Translations under genes and position numbers: made by a program
Source: Liopterus haemorrhoidalis
Taxonomy: Eukaryota; Arthropoda; Insecta; Coleoptera; Dytiscidae
Direction: 5' to 3'
Length of the DNA stretch: 64,000 bases
Assembly: GCA_963971575.1 (NCBI GenBank)
Contig: OZ020616.1
Span: 58,262,907-58,326,906 of the forward strand
Shown: piece by piece, positions 1 through 10,036 of the stretch
Position numbering within the stretch: position 1 is the stretch's first letter
How the letters are laid out: each line of letters opens with the position of its first letter
Notes under the pieces: generated by a model
The model's input: only the letters and a program-made list of their open reading frames with translations
Told to the model about the DNA's origin: nothing
Database searches by the model: none

Positions 1-202
1 GTCTTCTTCTAGAGGAGTACGAGATTTATTCGATCTACGAGGAAGGGAATGGGTGTCGAAACTTGAATGGCTTGCGCTTCGAGAGAAACTGTTTGGATCC
101 ACTGCATTTGGTGAAAGACTTCTGGTTAAAGCGTCTGTTTGTTGGATGTTGAAAGCGATTTCTTGCTGTAGTAATTGTCTTTTTACGTTGTCTATTTCTA
201 AC
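1..202 (-). CDS. Liprin-alpha: Liprin-alpha coding exon, partial at window edge
   Basis: Most 3' exon of Liprin-alpha in the window; it runs off the left edge. On the minus strand a TATAG acceptor sits at 204-203 and the exon opens with one G that completes the Arg codon split with the previous exon (AG|G), so the phases match. It starts LEIDNVKRQLLQQEIAF, then becomes Ser/Arg-rich (SRSASHSSFDTHSLPRRSNK). In liprins this corresponds to the end of the coiled-coil half, before the linker that leads to the SAM domains. The SAM domains themselves lie outside the window. Liprin-alpha scaffolds presynaptic active zones and binds LAR-type phosphatases, RIM/ELKS-type proteins and kinesin-3; that is family knowledge, not visible here. 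The DTHSLPRRSNK stretch might be a phosphorylation or splice-variable segment, which is inference. Confidence 0.93.
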
Positions 203-351
203 CTATAAAATAATACTATTTTATTTAACAAGTAGGATATGTTATACGAAAATGAAGTTTACAACACAAGCTGAAGGCAAATTTTGAAATTGTCCGAGTG
301 TAATATAGCCATTATATGCGAATCAAATACAATATTTTATCTACAATTTTA

Positions 352-961
352 CAGGGCGTTTTTTTGAAACGGGGCACCCTGAAAATCTCCTTTATTTGTA
401 AAGATACAAAAAATCTTCAGAACAAAAGTTAAACTAGACAAAAAGGCCCATCTAAAGGTTACTATAAGAATTCTGAGGCTCTTCCGGTTTCACCGGAAAT
501 GATGTCAACTTTTGATCTAGCATAAGGAATCGATAATTTTATATTTTTTTCCTAAAAGTTGTTTCCTAAAAAAAAGAAACAAAATATCTTATTTTGAGAT
601 ATTTTGTTTCTTTTTTTGTTGTTTTCAAAGCTTGCTACGTTCAACTTTGTAAAACTTATGTTGATTATTATTTTGTAAATAAATGGTCGCCATTTTGAAA
701 TGGTTAACATAAAAATATGATTTTTTGGTGTCATTGTAAAGCTAATTTAATGTACTTTTAGGAAAAAAATATAAAATTATCGATTCCCTATGCTAGATCA
801 AAAGTTGACATCATTTCCGGTGAAACCGGAAGTGCCTCAGAATTCTTATAGTAACCTTTAGATGGGCCTTTTTGTCTAGTTTAACTTTTGTTCTGAAGAT
901 TTTTTGTATCTTTACAAATAAAGGAGATTTTCAGGGTGCCCCGTTTCAAACAAACACCCTG
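352..961. mobile_element. Family D MITE, long inverted arms, TA-flanked
   Basis: The ends read CAGGGCGTTTTTTTGAAACG and, reversed, CAGGGTGTTTGTTTGAAACG, bounded by TA on both sides. The arms stay complementary for about 200 bp (CGGGGCACCCTGAAAATC; AGTTGACATCATTTCCGG). The middle is an AT-rich core. TA duplication suggests Tc1/mariner mobilisation, which is inference. No transposase is encoded. A second, half-length copy lies at 39162-39528. Confidence 0.88.
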
Positions 962-1034
962 TATACAACGACTATGTAACTTTTGCAAGATTTCAATAAG
1001 ATCGTTATAAAATAGTAAATTTAATTTAAAAACA

Positions 1035-1723
1035 TAGGGGAAACTCCATAAGCGCCTTGACATCTGGTGGCAATTTGCAGAAGATACAAAAGTGACATTG
1101 TTTTGTTTTGTTCACGTGTTTTTTTGTTTTGTTTTTGTGTTTTATTTTTGTGAATCATGGAAAAAAACAATCAATTTTGTTGTGTGAAGAAATGTAAATC
1201 GTGAATAAGGAAGAATCCTTCTTAAACATTCCATAATTTACGAAAAAAATATCAATTGAAACGACGTTTGGAGGCAGTGGATCGTAGGTTTTTATGGACC
1301 CAAAAACTAATAATGGGCAAAAATCCAAGCCCATGCATGCATGTTTGCTCGTTACATTTTATGGAAAGTGATTTTTTATGTCCAAGAAAAGACTGAAAAA
1401 AAGCATTTATTTATAGAGATATAATTTTTTACTAATATATTTACCACATTTTTGTTGTTATTATATTGACAGACAGTCAAAAAGAATTAAAAATACAATG
1501 AAAAACTAAAAATTTCCTTGAAATTTCTTTAGAATAGTATATTATTACATATCTTGTAAATCGTAGATTACATTTAAATTAAAAAAAAGCTCGGAAAACC
1601 GGAAAAATACAACTCGTGTTCATTTTCACCATGTAAACAAATACACGAGTAACAGTTTAATGTCACTTTCGAGTGTTCCAGCTTTGCCGCATATGGCGCT
1701 GCGATCTTAAAAACTTTCCCCTA
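1035..1723 (+). mobile_element. THAP-carrying DNA transposon remnant with TAGGGGA ends
   Basis: Begins TAGGGGAAACTCC and ends AACTTTCCCCTA, an inverted pair related to the TAGGGGATA ends of family B. It carries the decayed THAP exon at 1157-1396 and nothing else recognisable, so it is non-autonomous. P-element-like or another THAP-containing superfamily cannot be decided without the catalytic part. Confidence 0.65.
1157..1396 (+). pseudogene. THAP zinc-finger exon, decayed
   Basis: From an ATG the reading gives QFCCVKKCKS, then after stops and a shift KEESFLNIP, and then in the original frame KKYQLKRRLEAVDRRFLWTQ…MHVCSLHFMESDF. The Cys-x4-Cys start and the C-x2-HF end (CSLHF) are the C2CH zinc ligands of a THAP domain, the DNA-binding domain of P-element-type transposases. 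At least two in-frame stops and frame changes make it a pseudogene. It lies in the antisense direction within the last Liprin-alpha intron of this window. Confidence 0.7.
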
Positions 1724-1802
1724 TAGAAATTTTGACAGTTGTAAAACTTCAATACTGACGTCAACAAGATGGCTGCCGAACCATCAGTTGATCGTAACCT
1801 AT

Positions 1803-2255
1803 AATCTAGGATAATAAAGTAATGAATACGCTATTCGTATACTAACGCCAGCGTTGAAGATAACGAAGAACTTAGCGAGAGAGATAGCAATATACTTTTT
1901 TGTATAATCTTGTAAAAGTAAGAACGTATTTTAAAATAAAAGAAATAATTAACAAATTGCCTATAGGCTATTCTAAACGTTTAAGCGGAATTTTTTTTAG
2001 TACATTGAAAAATCACTATTGTGCTCTTTCTTACACGTAATACTACCATAAGCGTGTTTTCTGAATAAAAAAATAACGTTCGTACGTTCAAAAATTATTT
2101 TTGACATAAGCTGAGTATGCGCATTACACTTTTACGCAATGCGCATATCCATTACGTATGCTACAGACTGTAGTTATATCCATTTCTCGCTCATTCTCTC
2201 TTTTCGTTCTTTTTTTGATATAAATGACCTATCCTTTATTTTATCATCCTAGATT
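1803..2255. mobile_element. MITE with AATCTAGGAT ends and 9-bp target duplication
   Basis: Inverted ends AATCTAGGATAAT / ATCATCCTAGATT, flanked on both sides by the identical 9-mer GTAACCTAT (1794-1802 and 2256-2264). A 9-bp duplication is typical of Mutator-like elements (8-11 bp), so that superfamily is the best guess. A fragment of family C (around 1968-2000, AAACGTTTAAGCGGAA) lies inside. Confidence 0.75.
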
Positions 2256-2383
2256 GTAACCTATAATAAATGTCTTAAATTTCATATTTCACGCGAATAC
2301 GTAGAATATGAATTGTCATATTCCATGGATGCGCGCGCATATGAAATATTTTATTGCGTCGTTATAATTACCCAAATAAATAC

Positions 2384-2694
2384 CTTGATTTCGCTAGTTC
2401 TTTCATAATATCCGATTTTTCTCCCTGTAATTCCTCCATTACTTTCCTCGTTTTCTCTAATTCCGCAGTTAAACCATTCTTCTCTTCCAGTGCATGCATT
2501 CGTTCTTTGAGATGACCCTGCAGTCGATCGTTCGATTCGCTGAGGAGTTTATCGACGGTTGCCGAAAGCCGCGTGTTATGTTCTTCGTTCATCTTCAATC
2601 GCTGGTTCAATCTCATCACCTCCGCATTCTTCTCCTCCAAGTTAGCCTCGAGACGCTGGATACGATCTTCGGCAGAACCATGACGTTCTTGAGC
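2384..2694 (-). CDS. Liprin-alpha: Liprin-alpha coiled-coil exon
   Basis: A 311-nt exon with acceptor TTTTAG before [20 protein letters not shown] and donor CAAG|GTATTT at its 3' end; it starts in phase 0 and ends in phase 2. It contains the highly conserved liprin segment [20 protein letters not shown] followed by NDRLQ.HLKERM.ALEEKN, which closely matches vertebrate PPFIA proteins. The whole exon is heptad-like coiled coil rich in Glu, Lys and Leu, the region used for homo-oligomerisation and for binding RIM/ELKS-type partners. I took the exon limits from the splice sites rather than from an internal Met. The intron towards the next exon (203-2383) is filled by three inverted-repeat elements. 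Confidence 0.97.
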
Positions 2695-2832
2695 CTAAAA
2701 AACACAATTCGTACCAAAAAAGCTACAAAAATACAATAATACATTTATAACTAACACAGAAAAATTAAATAAAATATTATAAAAACATGCAAACGAAGCA
2801 AAAAATAATAATAAATTCAAATATCACTATTA

Positions 2833-3569
2833 TCTGGCTCATTTTGTAATACGAAACTAAGAGGACAATTTTTTATGTTGTACAGTCTGTTCCAAACGGT
2901 TAAGCGGAACTAGATTTTGCAATCTAGTTACTTTCATCGTTTAAATCGTGCCTTTCGGCCGTTTTGTTTAAGCTTTGTAAATCATACTTATAATAAACAT
3001 TTTTTGGTTAAGGTTAATATCATTTTAAAATGTCATTTTCTTTATTTTTTGATTTTTTGTGTCATTCTTAATACAAATTTCCCATTTATTTATTTTTTTG
3101 TCATTAAAATATCTAAAAAAAATATTTAAATTTGACATATGTCATTCGTTTCCATGGTTTCATTGTTGGAATTTTAAATTTTGACATCCCAACGTGAAAA
3201 ATGAAATAACCCAAGCAAAGTCCCTTCTCGTGACAACCTAAAAGAACTAAATTCCCATTTAGTTCCGCTTAACCGTTTGGAACAGACTGTATATATAAAA
3301 TATCATCTTAGGGTGGTAATTCTGAAGTGGCACCTTTCAAAATATTTGACATGTCTATCACAATTTTGACATATCAATCGCAATTTTGACATGTCAATTT
3401 GTTATCTGACATACATAGTTTTTGAGTGAATATAACCTCGATATAATAAAACTTAACCAAATATTTAAAAACCAGTTTTACAAGTTCACATGTTTCCATA
3501 AAAGTCTGTTTACACCACAACAGTCACCAAAGTAACCAGATCTAGTTTCGTATTACAAAACGAGACAGA
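2833..3569. mobile_element. Family U/V MITE hosting a nested family C element
   Basis: Ends TCTGGCTCATTTTGTAATAC and, reversed, TCTGTCTCGTTTTGTAATAC, flanked by TA. The subterminal CCAGATCTAGTTT and the GACATGTCA-type core resemble the element at 15415-15739. The C element 2883-3289 is inserted inside it. Confidence 0.75.
2883..3289 (+). mobile_element. Family C MITE, complete copy 1 (407 bp)
   Basis: Ends CAGTCTGTTCCAAACGGTTA and its inverse, each flanked by TA. Inverted arms reach AAGCGGAACT. A nearly identical 406-bp copy is at 30567-30972, a truncated one at 27402-27768, and scraps at 1968 and 25556. It has no coding capacity. The TA target and the length suggest a Tc1/mariner-type MITE. 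Confidence 0.93.
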
Positions 3570-3803
3570 TTATACGAAAAGTATTATTTTAAAACTAAAA
3601 ACGCAAACAGTGCCTAAATAATTTCAAAAAAACTTCTACGAAAAGTGAAATATTTTTTAGTAAAAATGCAGAAACAGTGCTTAAATAAATACAAACGAAG
3701 AAATTATAAGATGAAAAATCAAAGATTTACTACAAGAGTAACTTGCAAGACATAATTTGCTAAAAACCGATAGCAGAAACGATTTAAAACTATATTTAAA
3801 TTA

Positions 3804-4178
3804 TAACCAGGTTTAAGTCAAAACCCATATTGTATGTAAAAGACAATCTTTAAATTAGATTTTGGAGGATTAGTCTAACCCAGTGGTGGTTTTGCTTTGG
3901 TTTGCAGGTTTGCAAAACCCTAAAAAATGACAACAAAAAAATATTTCTTATTTTTGGTCTTAGCAATTGATGACCATAAACCAGTATATCTTTATTTTTT
4001 GTATTTTGGATAAAATAGTAATTTTTATAACAAATACAAACATGGGATTCGAACCTGAGCCACCATGATTAGCAGTCTAACATGCTGACCACTATACCAC
4101 AGCGACTGACTATTTAATTTTTGAAATATACTAAAATATTTCAAATTCACTCAAAATTACCCGGACTTAAACCTGATA
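3804..4178 (-). mobile_element. Family T inverted-repeat element with tRNA-like insert
   Basis: Short inverted ends AACCAGGTTTAAGTC / GACTTAAACCTGAT bound an AT-rich element that contains the tRNA-like segment at 4042-4108. The limits are approximate because the inverted match is only about 14 bp. Confidence 0.5.
4042..4108 (-). other. tRNA-like sequence (A box TGGTATAGTGG, B box GGTTCGAATCC)
   Basis: On the minus strand an A box (4099-4089) and a perfect B box (4055-4045) are spaced as in a tRNA, with a possible GCT anticodon in a seven-base loop. The anticodon stem pairs poorly and no proper acceptor stem is seen, so this is not a functional tRNA gene. Confidence 0.6.
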
Positions 4179-4518
4179 TAGGTCAGTCGTTCAATCAACG
4201 CAGTTGGACATTTTGCGTCATAACAATGACAAACTCAGTGGCGAAAAAATAAAAATCATTTTTTTTTTTTGCATGTGAATTATAGACTATTATTGCTCTT
4301 CACTCTTTTAATGTACAAAAACATACCTTTTGAAGTCATATTTAGTTTGTGTTCGATAGTCATTTTGAAGATTTACAAATTTTAAAAGTGTTTATATAAT
4401 ATAGGGACATTTGTATTGGTATCGCTAGACAAAACGATGTTTACATTTGACATTTTATAATACGCTCTGATGCGTTTTGATACTTGATCTGAACTGATTT
4501 GAGATATAGTGTATGTAC

Positions 4519-4662
4519 GCTTTTTTCCGTGTGTGTATTTTTCCGTGTGCGCTTTTTTCCGTGTGTGTATTTTTCCGTGTGCGCTTTTTTCCGTGTGTGT
4601 AATTTTTCATGTGCGTTTTATTCCGTGTGCCTATTAATCCATGTGCGTTTTTTTCGTGTGTA
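4519..4662 (+). repeat. Minisatellite, ~19-20 bp unit
   Basis: About seven imperfect tandem copies of TTTTTCCGTGTG(C/T)G(C/T). An apparent 67-residue reading frame here merely translates the repeat. Confidence 0.85.
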
Positions 4663-4854
4663 TATTTTTATATTATATAAGAAATTGAAAAATTTATTTT
4701 AATAAATATATTTTAAATTTAACGTCCTCAAATCATTTTTAGATTTAACATTATACATGTAATGCACTGAGTGAAAATGAATCGTTTTCCCATCTTAAAA
4801 AATTAATGAATAAATAATTCGGAATAATACTCATTATTTGTCCAGTTTTTAATA

Positions 4855-4946
4855 ATGGACGAAGAGTTGATTCAATTTGAATTGGATGAAGTAAGACGTA
4901 TGGCTACAGAAAGAAGTCTGAGGTGTCGACCAAGTTCCACATTAAG
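4855..4946 (+). CDS. Possible short first exon of unknown gene
   Basis: ATG followed by an acidic reading frame, MDEELIQFELDEVRRMATER then SLRCRPSSTLR, ending at a good splice donor AAG|GTAATG. It is antisense to Liprin-alpha inside an intron. I do not recognise the family. A transposase leader exon is plausible given the surroundings, but no TIRs or downstream exon were identified. It may be chance. Confidence 0.25.
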
Positions 4947-5382
4947 GTAATGATCTGTTTGCCAACACAGTTGGCAAGGGGTGCACTAGTCATCTATTAA
5001 ATCGTTTCAATTATCGGTACTAATTTCGGGCGATTTGTTAAACTGTTTATCTTACAGTATTTATGAGCGCTTTCTAAAAAAGGAGTCAAGTCTTTTAACT
5101 CGAGTCGAAACTGCATACCAAAACATTTTAATTTGAGTTAAGGAGGATAACTCGAGTTAAAACATTTAAATCGTTCTTTAGTAATCGGCCATTAGTCAAC
5201 TGAGCAATTAATTTGAATAACTTAAAGTTATTTTTATTTAGTTTTGTTAACAAATCGTCTAAAAGTGAGCTAGACTAGTATAGCTATTGACATCGAACTA
5301 CGACATCGAACTACGAAACAGAGAGTAAAAATGTATGGCGAGCATTTGGGTGTCCGCGCGTAACCCGTACCTGTCCCCTCAC

Positions 5383-5508
5383 CTGCGTCAGGGCTTCCAT
5401 CCTCTGCTTCAGCTGCTCCTCCATCTCGGGCATCTTGCTGTACTCGCGTAACTTCTGATCGGCCAACTCCAATTTCTCACCGATCGCTGCGATCTTTTCT
5501 TCTTGCAA
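5383..5508 (-). CDS. Liprin-alpha: Liprin-alpha coiled-coil exon (42 codons)
   Basis: A 126-nt, phase 0-0 exon. The acceptor is TTTTAG at 5510-5509 and the donor is CAG|GTGAGG. It encodes LQEEKIAAIGEKLELADQKL, then REYSKMPEMEEQLKQRMEALTQ. This corresponds to the liprin segment that in vertebrate paralogs reads as ERLELAEQKL...LPEVEAELAQR, i.e. coiled coil with one Pro-containing break. Reading through the donor would give a short nonsense extension, so the splice call is preferred. Being a multiple of three, the exon could be skipped without a frameshift; skipping is not demonstrated. Confidence 0.95.
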
Positions 5509-5542
5509 CTAAAACAAACACCACCAAATATACAGAAAAACA

Positions 5543-5685
5543 GTGCATTTTCACACATTTCAGGGTTTTGTTAAGTATTTATTAAGTGTTAACAAATTGT
5601 GAGTACACATAAAAAATCATAAATTTCCATAACTTTTAAAGAATAAGGCACGTTATTCCATCTAGAGATTTACAAGCACACTTAT
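5543..5685 (-). repeat. Fragment of a family A relative
   Basis: Begins TTTTCACACATTTCAGGGTTTTG, the same hairpin-plus-GGGTTTTG terminus as family A, then diverges. A matching variant is at 42725-42870 (shared …CATAAATTTC…TCTAGAG). Confidence 0.55.
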
Positions 5686-6486
5686 ACAATGTTCCATTAT
5701 TCGACAAAAGTAACCGCGGTTGAAGTTTCCTGTTCCAAAAGTGTACGACATTAACCTTTTCAGGTTTCAGAACGCGGTTACTGAAAATTTTGGTTAATTT
5801 TTTGTGACCAAACTAACCGTGGAAATATCGCGAGTAGTGTGGTTATTTCCTCCCACTACAAACTTCAGATCTAATGTAAACTACAAAAGGCGGGAATTTC
5901 AGAACAATTACAATAAGGCGAGAGTTAAATGGAGGGAATTAATCGTTTCTTTGTAGCGCAAGTAGTAAATTATAATATTATTTTACTATAATTAAAACAG
6001 TAAGAATGAGTGTAAGTAACTGATTTTTAGTAATATTGATCGTTGTCGTGAAAAATAATATCGGGAAAAATCATATACCGGGTGAATTATTTAAGGAGTA
6101 ACATACATGTTTCACATATAATGTTATTGAAGTGAGTTATTTCAAAAGCAACATAGCCATAAAACAAATGCTTATCGTATCCATAGAAAAGACAAAATAT
6201 TATTTTTCTTCAAGGGGATTATAATGCTAACATTACATTGTTCAATACATTCGGTAGAAATGATACATTATTTTACTAGTAAAATAATGTGAACATTATT
6301 ATACTAGTAAATAGTTCATATAGTTATCAACATATGGCACTGATGACAAAACATCGGTCAATTTAATATGTTTTGTAGCGTGGTTTGTAGTGAATTTAGA
6401 AATTAGTTACGTTATTAGTGAGTTACTTTATTATTATTCTATGATTAGTTACAAAATACATAATATAAAGATCAAAAATTAAAAAA

Positions 6487-6669
6487 ATGTCTCAACCAAT
6501 TCAATGTACACCGCCGGAATTAGCAGCAATAGCATCTGAAAGTATACGTATTTATGGTTGCAAATTTTTAATACCTACGCTTGAAGGAAAAATAGTATAT
6601 GTTACTAGGAGTAGAACGCGCTCTTTTTTGTGCTTCGCTCAAAATGCTAGCCTCGGCAGCAACATTTGA
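6487..6669 (+). CDS. Short reading frame inside element E1, unknown
   Basis: Sixty codons starting MSQPIQCTPPELAAIASESI, then RIYGCKFLIPTLEG. The start looks protein-like; the second half runs into the arm of the palindrome and is probably not native. It may be the first exon of a lost transposase. I do not recognise the family and make no functional call. Codons are AT-biased like the surroundings. Confidence 0.25.
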   Translation: MSQPIQCTPPELAAIASESIRIYGCKFLIPTLEGKIVYVTRSRTRSFLCFAQNASLGSNI

Positions 6670-6709
6670 GCTCAGCACAAAAAAGAGCGCGTTCTACTCC
6701 TAGTAACAT
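6599..6709. repeat. Perfect palindrome, 35-bp arms
   Basis: Left arm 6599-6633 and right arm 6675-6709 are exact reverse complements (ATGTTACTAGGAGTAGAACG…). The 41-bp spacer itself pairs further (GCTCAAAATGCT / AGCAACATTTGAGC). DNA or RNA could fold into a long hairpin. It lies within element E1 and is GC-richer than its host. Confidence 0.95.
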
Positions 6710-7271
6710 AATATAATATTTTTAAAATACTTTTTGGACTTAGCTACTAAGGATATTATTATTTTTGTTTGTATGTAAATATAAACAAACTAATAAAAAA
6801 TCATTTATTGTTTCTAATTTACTATTTTTTAGCCGTCTAGGAACTTTATCATGTCAAATAACTTTTATATCTAATCACCATCGCATATCTGTTGGCATGG
6901 ATATGAGCTTGCTTTCATAATTCGCTATGTTGCAAATGAAATAACTCACTTCATTAACATTATATGTGAAACATGTATGTTGCTCCTTAAATAATTCACC
7001 CAGTATGTTCTTACATAATGTGCCATTGTAAACAAGTACTAATAAAACAAATAATTTTATTAATAAGTTTGCAAGAGAATATCTATAACCTATAACGTCC
7101 ATAAAATGACAGTTTAGTTGTCTGTTTTATCAACTGTGAGGTGTGTCTACCGTTCCGTAACAAAAACACGTTTTCAGGTAACCACAACTTACCACGACTT
7201 TACCGTAACCGCGACCGCGGTAGTTAGGTGTACAGTTACGGAACATTGTATAAAAGGTCGTTTTTTTTTAC

Positions 7272-7559
7272 CTTAAGTTGTGCTTCTTTATGCTGCAATT
7301 CTTGCTCCAATTTTTCATTCAAATCATGTAGTGAGGTAGATTCTCTCTGAGCATTCAAATATCTCTTCTCCAGCGTCGCTATCCTTTCTTCTTGGTCTTC
7401 CTTTTGCGCGACGTTCTCCTTCAAATCCCTCTGAAGCTTCGAGTTACTCTCCTGAGTTTTCAGTAGTTCTTTTTGTGACTTGGCTAGATTTTCCTCGAGC
7501 TCACCAATACGGTTATTCAAATCAGAAACTCTTCTCTGCCACGTTGATAATTCTCCAGT
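7272..7559 (-). CDS. Liprin-alpha: Liprin-alpha coiled-coil exon (96 codons)
   Basis: A 288-nt, phase 0-0 exon. The acceptor GATTAG precedes TGELSTWQRRVSDLNNRIGE and the donor is CTTAAG|GTAAAA. It contains the family hallmark EERIATLEKRYLNAQRESTS followed by LHDLNEKLEQEL, nearly identical to the same block in all animal liprin-alphas, and is entirely coiled coil. The donor lies only about two dozen bases from a 1.56-kb nested transposable element ending at 7248, so the insertion came very close to this splice site. I see no change to the GTAAAA donor itself. Confidence 0.97.
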
Positions 7560-7704
7560 CTAATCAAAAAAATCACAATCATATTTTGAACACAACATAT
7601 CTATAAAATAATGATTTGGGTACTAAAAAGATTTTTTTTTTCAACTAAGGTACTAGCGAAGAAAAGCTTATGATTACTACAGAAATAACAAAATAGCTAC
7701 ATTT

Positions 7705-8757
7705 AAAAAATTGATGTGAAGTGTGAATTTTCACACATTTCAGGGTTTCGCAGGTATTTAATAAGTGAATGATGATTATTTGGAATGCCAAAACAAATTT
7801 TATGTTAAAATATTTTTTTGTTAATTTTACTTCGAATGCCTAATACCATTATTTAGGTTTCTAAATATGTGTAGTATTTTTTTTTATATAGAAAGGTTCA
7901 TTATATTTTGAAAATTGCGCCTATGGGTTCCATTGGTTGTTATACAGACCAATTCTGTAACTCAGTTACTATGATCATAGTAACTAAATTTGTCACTATG
8001 AGCAAGGTCAGTTACTATCATGAATGAAAGTCATTATACTTTTTATAATATTTTATCTTGTAGTAACGTTACTACACCGTAACTTTTTACAGAATTGATC
8101 TGTAAGTCATAACTCCGTCCCTCTGATTTCGTGTATTCAATCTCAACAATTTCCACTGGTTATTGAATTTACGCTTTTAAAAATTAAATGCAACATTTAC
8201 CAAAATATAACTAGAATTTTACTAAATTTTTGCTAAGTTTTTTTTTTTAAATATCTTTTTTGATCCCATATGTACCTCCTTCACTTACTAGATACCTACG
8301 AGACCCTGGAAAGTACTGTTCTGGCTCACAGCAATATGCATTGCTCAGAATTTTTCAGATATTTAGACCAACCCACAAAAAAAGTCTTATAGGGTGTGGG
8401 ACGAAAAATTTTAGGCATAATTTAGGCAAAATTCGTATTAAAATAGACATTAAAAAAAATGCTTTTCATTTTTCAAACTACGTCTTGAAAGCTTGCTTTT
8501 GATACTACACAATACATTTTTTTTTAAATAATTATTACAATATTTTGCGAAAATCCCATAAAGAAATTACTTTAAAAAAATTGTGTTGGTTTATTCACGC
8601 ATTAAGAGGTTTCATTTGATATCCCAATCAAAATTATAAAAAATATATATTTTCCATTGGATATGTATTTGTTTTTATTTTTCCGAGAAGTATTTTTTTG
8701 AACTCTCAATAATTTTGCCATAGGTGAGACAAAGAGTTGTGCAAACATGCCAAATAT
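7705..8757 (-). mobile_element. Family A copy 1, old, without tRNA-like cassette
   Basis: Starts ATTGATGTGAAGTGTGAATT with the terminal hairpin TTCACAC and GGGTTTCGCAGGTATTTA. It continues to the CATGCCAAATATCAACTTTCTAG end but lacks the TCTG block. At the position where other copies hold a tRNA-like cassette there is only a short unrelated stretch (~8240-8320). Interrupted by element Q (7945-8102). An 80-codon frame inside it has no protein support. Confidence 0.8.
7945..8102. mobile_element. Family Q MITE copy 1 (158 bp)
   Basis: Ends CAGACCAATTCTGTAA and inverse CAGATCAATTCTGTAA, flanked by TA. The same element in opposite orientation lies at 43434-43606, within a P copy. Confidence 0.88.
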
Positions 8758-8905
8758 CAACTTTCTAGACACATGTTTGTTAATAGCGTTTAGTGAAATC
8801 CTACCGACTGCGCCAAATAATAGAAATACTTTCTAGAGACTTGTTTGTTAATAGCGATTACTGAAATCCTACCGACTGCGCTAAATAATAGAAATACTTT
8901 CAATA

Positions 8906-9741
8906 GTCGGATTGCTGATAAGTGACTGTTCGTTGCTACAAGTATCGATATTCAATACTATATGCGTTCTCTGTCAACGTTTATTTAATAAAAAAAAAAG
9001 CAAAGATAGTAACGTATATTATTTGAATAAAAAACAAAGCATTAGAAAGAAACTGCATGATTCGTAGATATCTTTACTAATTAGAGCGTGAAAATAAATT
9101 TACAGCAGTACTCAAACAAACAAAATTATTAATTTTAAGGTAATAATTATAAATAAGGAAAAATTTATACTCATACGTAAATTTTGGATAATAATTTGTT
9201 GTTTATTCCAGCAGATTTAAAATTAAAGTTTGTGAATTTAATAATTGGCCGCAAGACATATTTTAATTAATATTTATTACCAGACACTGACAGTTAAGAC
9301 AAATAACAAAAAACATTTTTAAAATAGCTGAAAAATGGTAACTAGATCAGCGTTTCTCAAAGCGTGGGTCGCGACCCGGCACCGGGTCGCAGAAAAATTT
9401 TGCTGGGTCGCGAAAAAAAATGTAAAAACACAAAAAAGATTTGTTTTTTGTACATATTATTTTTATACGTCAGTTAATCACTAGTATAGTGTGTATTTGT
9501 GCTCTTTATTACTATACTATATTCTTTATTACTATACTATACTCTTTATTACTATAAAGCTGCTGCTTTAAAATAAAATTTGTTTTGTAAATAAATGTTT
9601 TTTTTTTCATAAGGTGGGTCGCGAAAAATTTTAAAACCTCGTACCGGGTCGCGGAAAAAGTTTGGGAACCGCTGAACTAGATTATTATATGAATGCACTA
9701 CTTGTTACATAAATGTAACAGTCACCTATCAGCAATCCGAC
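8906..9741. mobile_element. Element S, TA-flanked inverted ends
   Basis: Ends GTCGGATTGCTGATAAGTGAC and inverse GTCGGATTGCTGATAGGTGAC, each next to TA. It holds the hAT-like element 9348-9674. No coding region seen. Confidence 0.8.
9348..9674. mobile_element. hAT-type MITE with exact 8-bp target duplication
   Basis: Ends CAGCGTTTCTCAAA / TTTGGGAACCGCTG with GC-rich subterminal GGGTCGCG repeats. Flanked by the identical octamer AACTAGAT at 9340-9347 and 9675-9682. Length 327 bp; non-coding. Confidence 0.92.
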
Positions 9742-10036
9742 TATAGACACGTTTGTTAATAGCGATTAGTGAAATCCTACAGACTGCACCAAATAATTTA
9801 AATATTTTGAATGAAATTTTTATATACGTTCTCTAACAATAAAAATTAATAATTATCAAATACATATTCTTTTGTTGAAATGAGTTTAAAAGTAACTTAA
9901 TGTTTTTAAATGTGGCTATTTTCAATAAATCCATATCTACCGACACTAAATTCTACTCTACCTATAATTACCGAAATGAGATGATAATCCAGAAGTAAAC
10001 GATGAATGAATGAATCTGTTTTTAAATCTTCCTTAC

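Larger units (their letters stand above)
6078..7003. mobile_element. Family E element copy 1, ~75-bp inverted ends
   Basis: Ends C(C/T)GGGTGAATTATTTAAGGA in inverse orientation, flanked by TA. The arms continue through ACATACATGTTTCACATATAATGTTA and TGAAGTGAGTTATTTC. It contains a short reading frame at 6487 and a perfect 35-bp-arm palindrome at 6599-6709. A second copy is at 24530-24933. Confidence 0.85.
5686..7248. mobile_element. DNA element with CAATGTTCC ends, hosting element E1
   Basis: CAATGTTCC…GGAACATTG ends flanked by TA. A second GC-rich subterminal pair (AACCGCGG / CCGCGG) is less exact. Most of its length is the inserted E1 element (6078-7003). Its right end lies 24 bp from the Liprin-alpha exon at 7272. 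Confidence 0.6.
8758..9815 (+). repeat. ~77-bp tandem repeat, three copies split by element S
   Basis: Two adjacent units (…TTTGTTAATAGCG…GAAATCCTACCGACTGCG…) end at 8904, and a third resumes at 9742 after element S. The insertion therefore landed in a tandem array. Confidence 0.8.
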
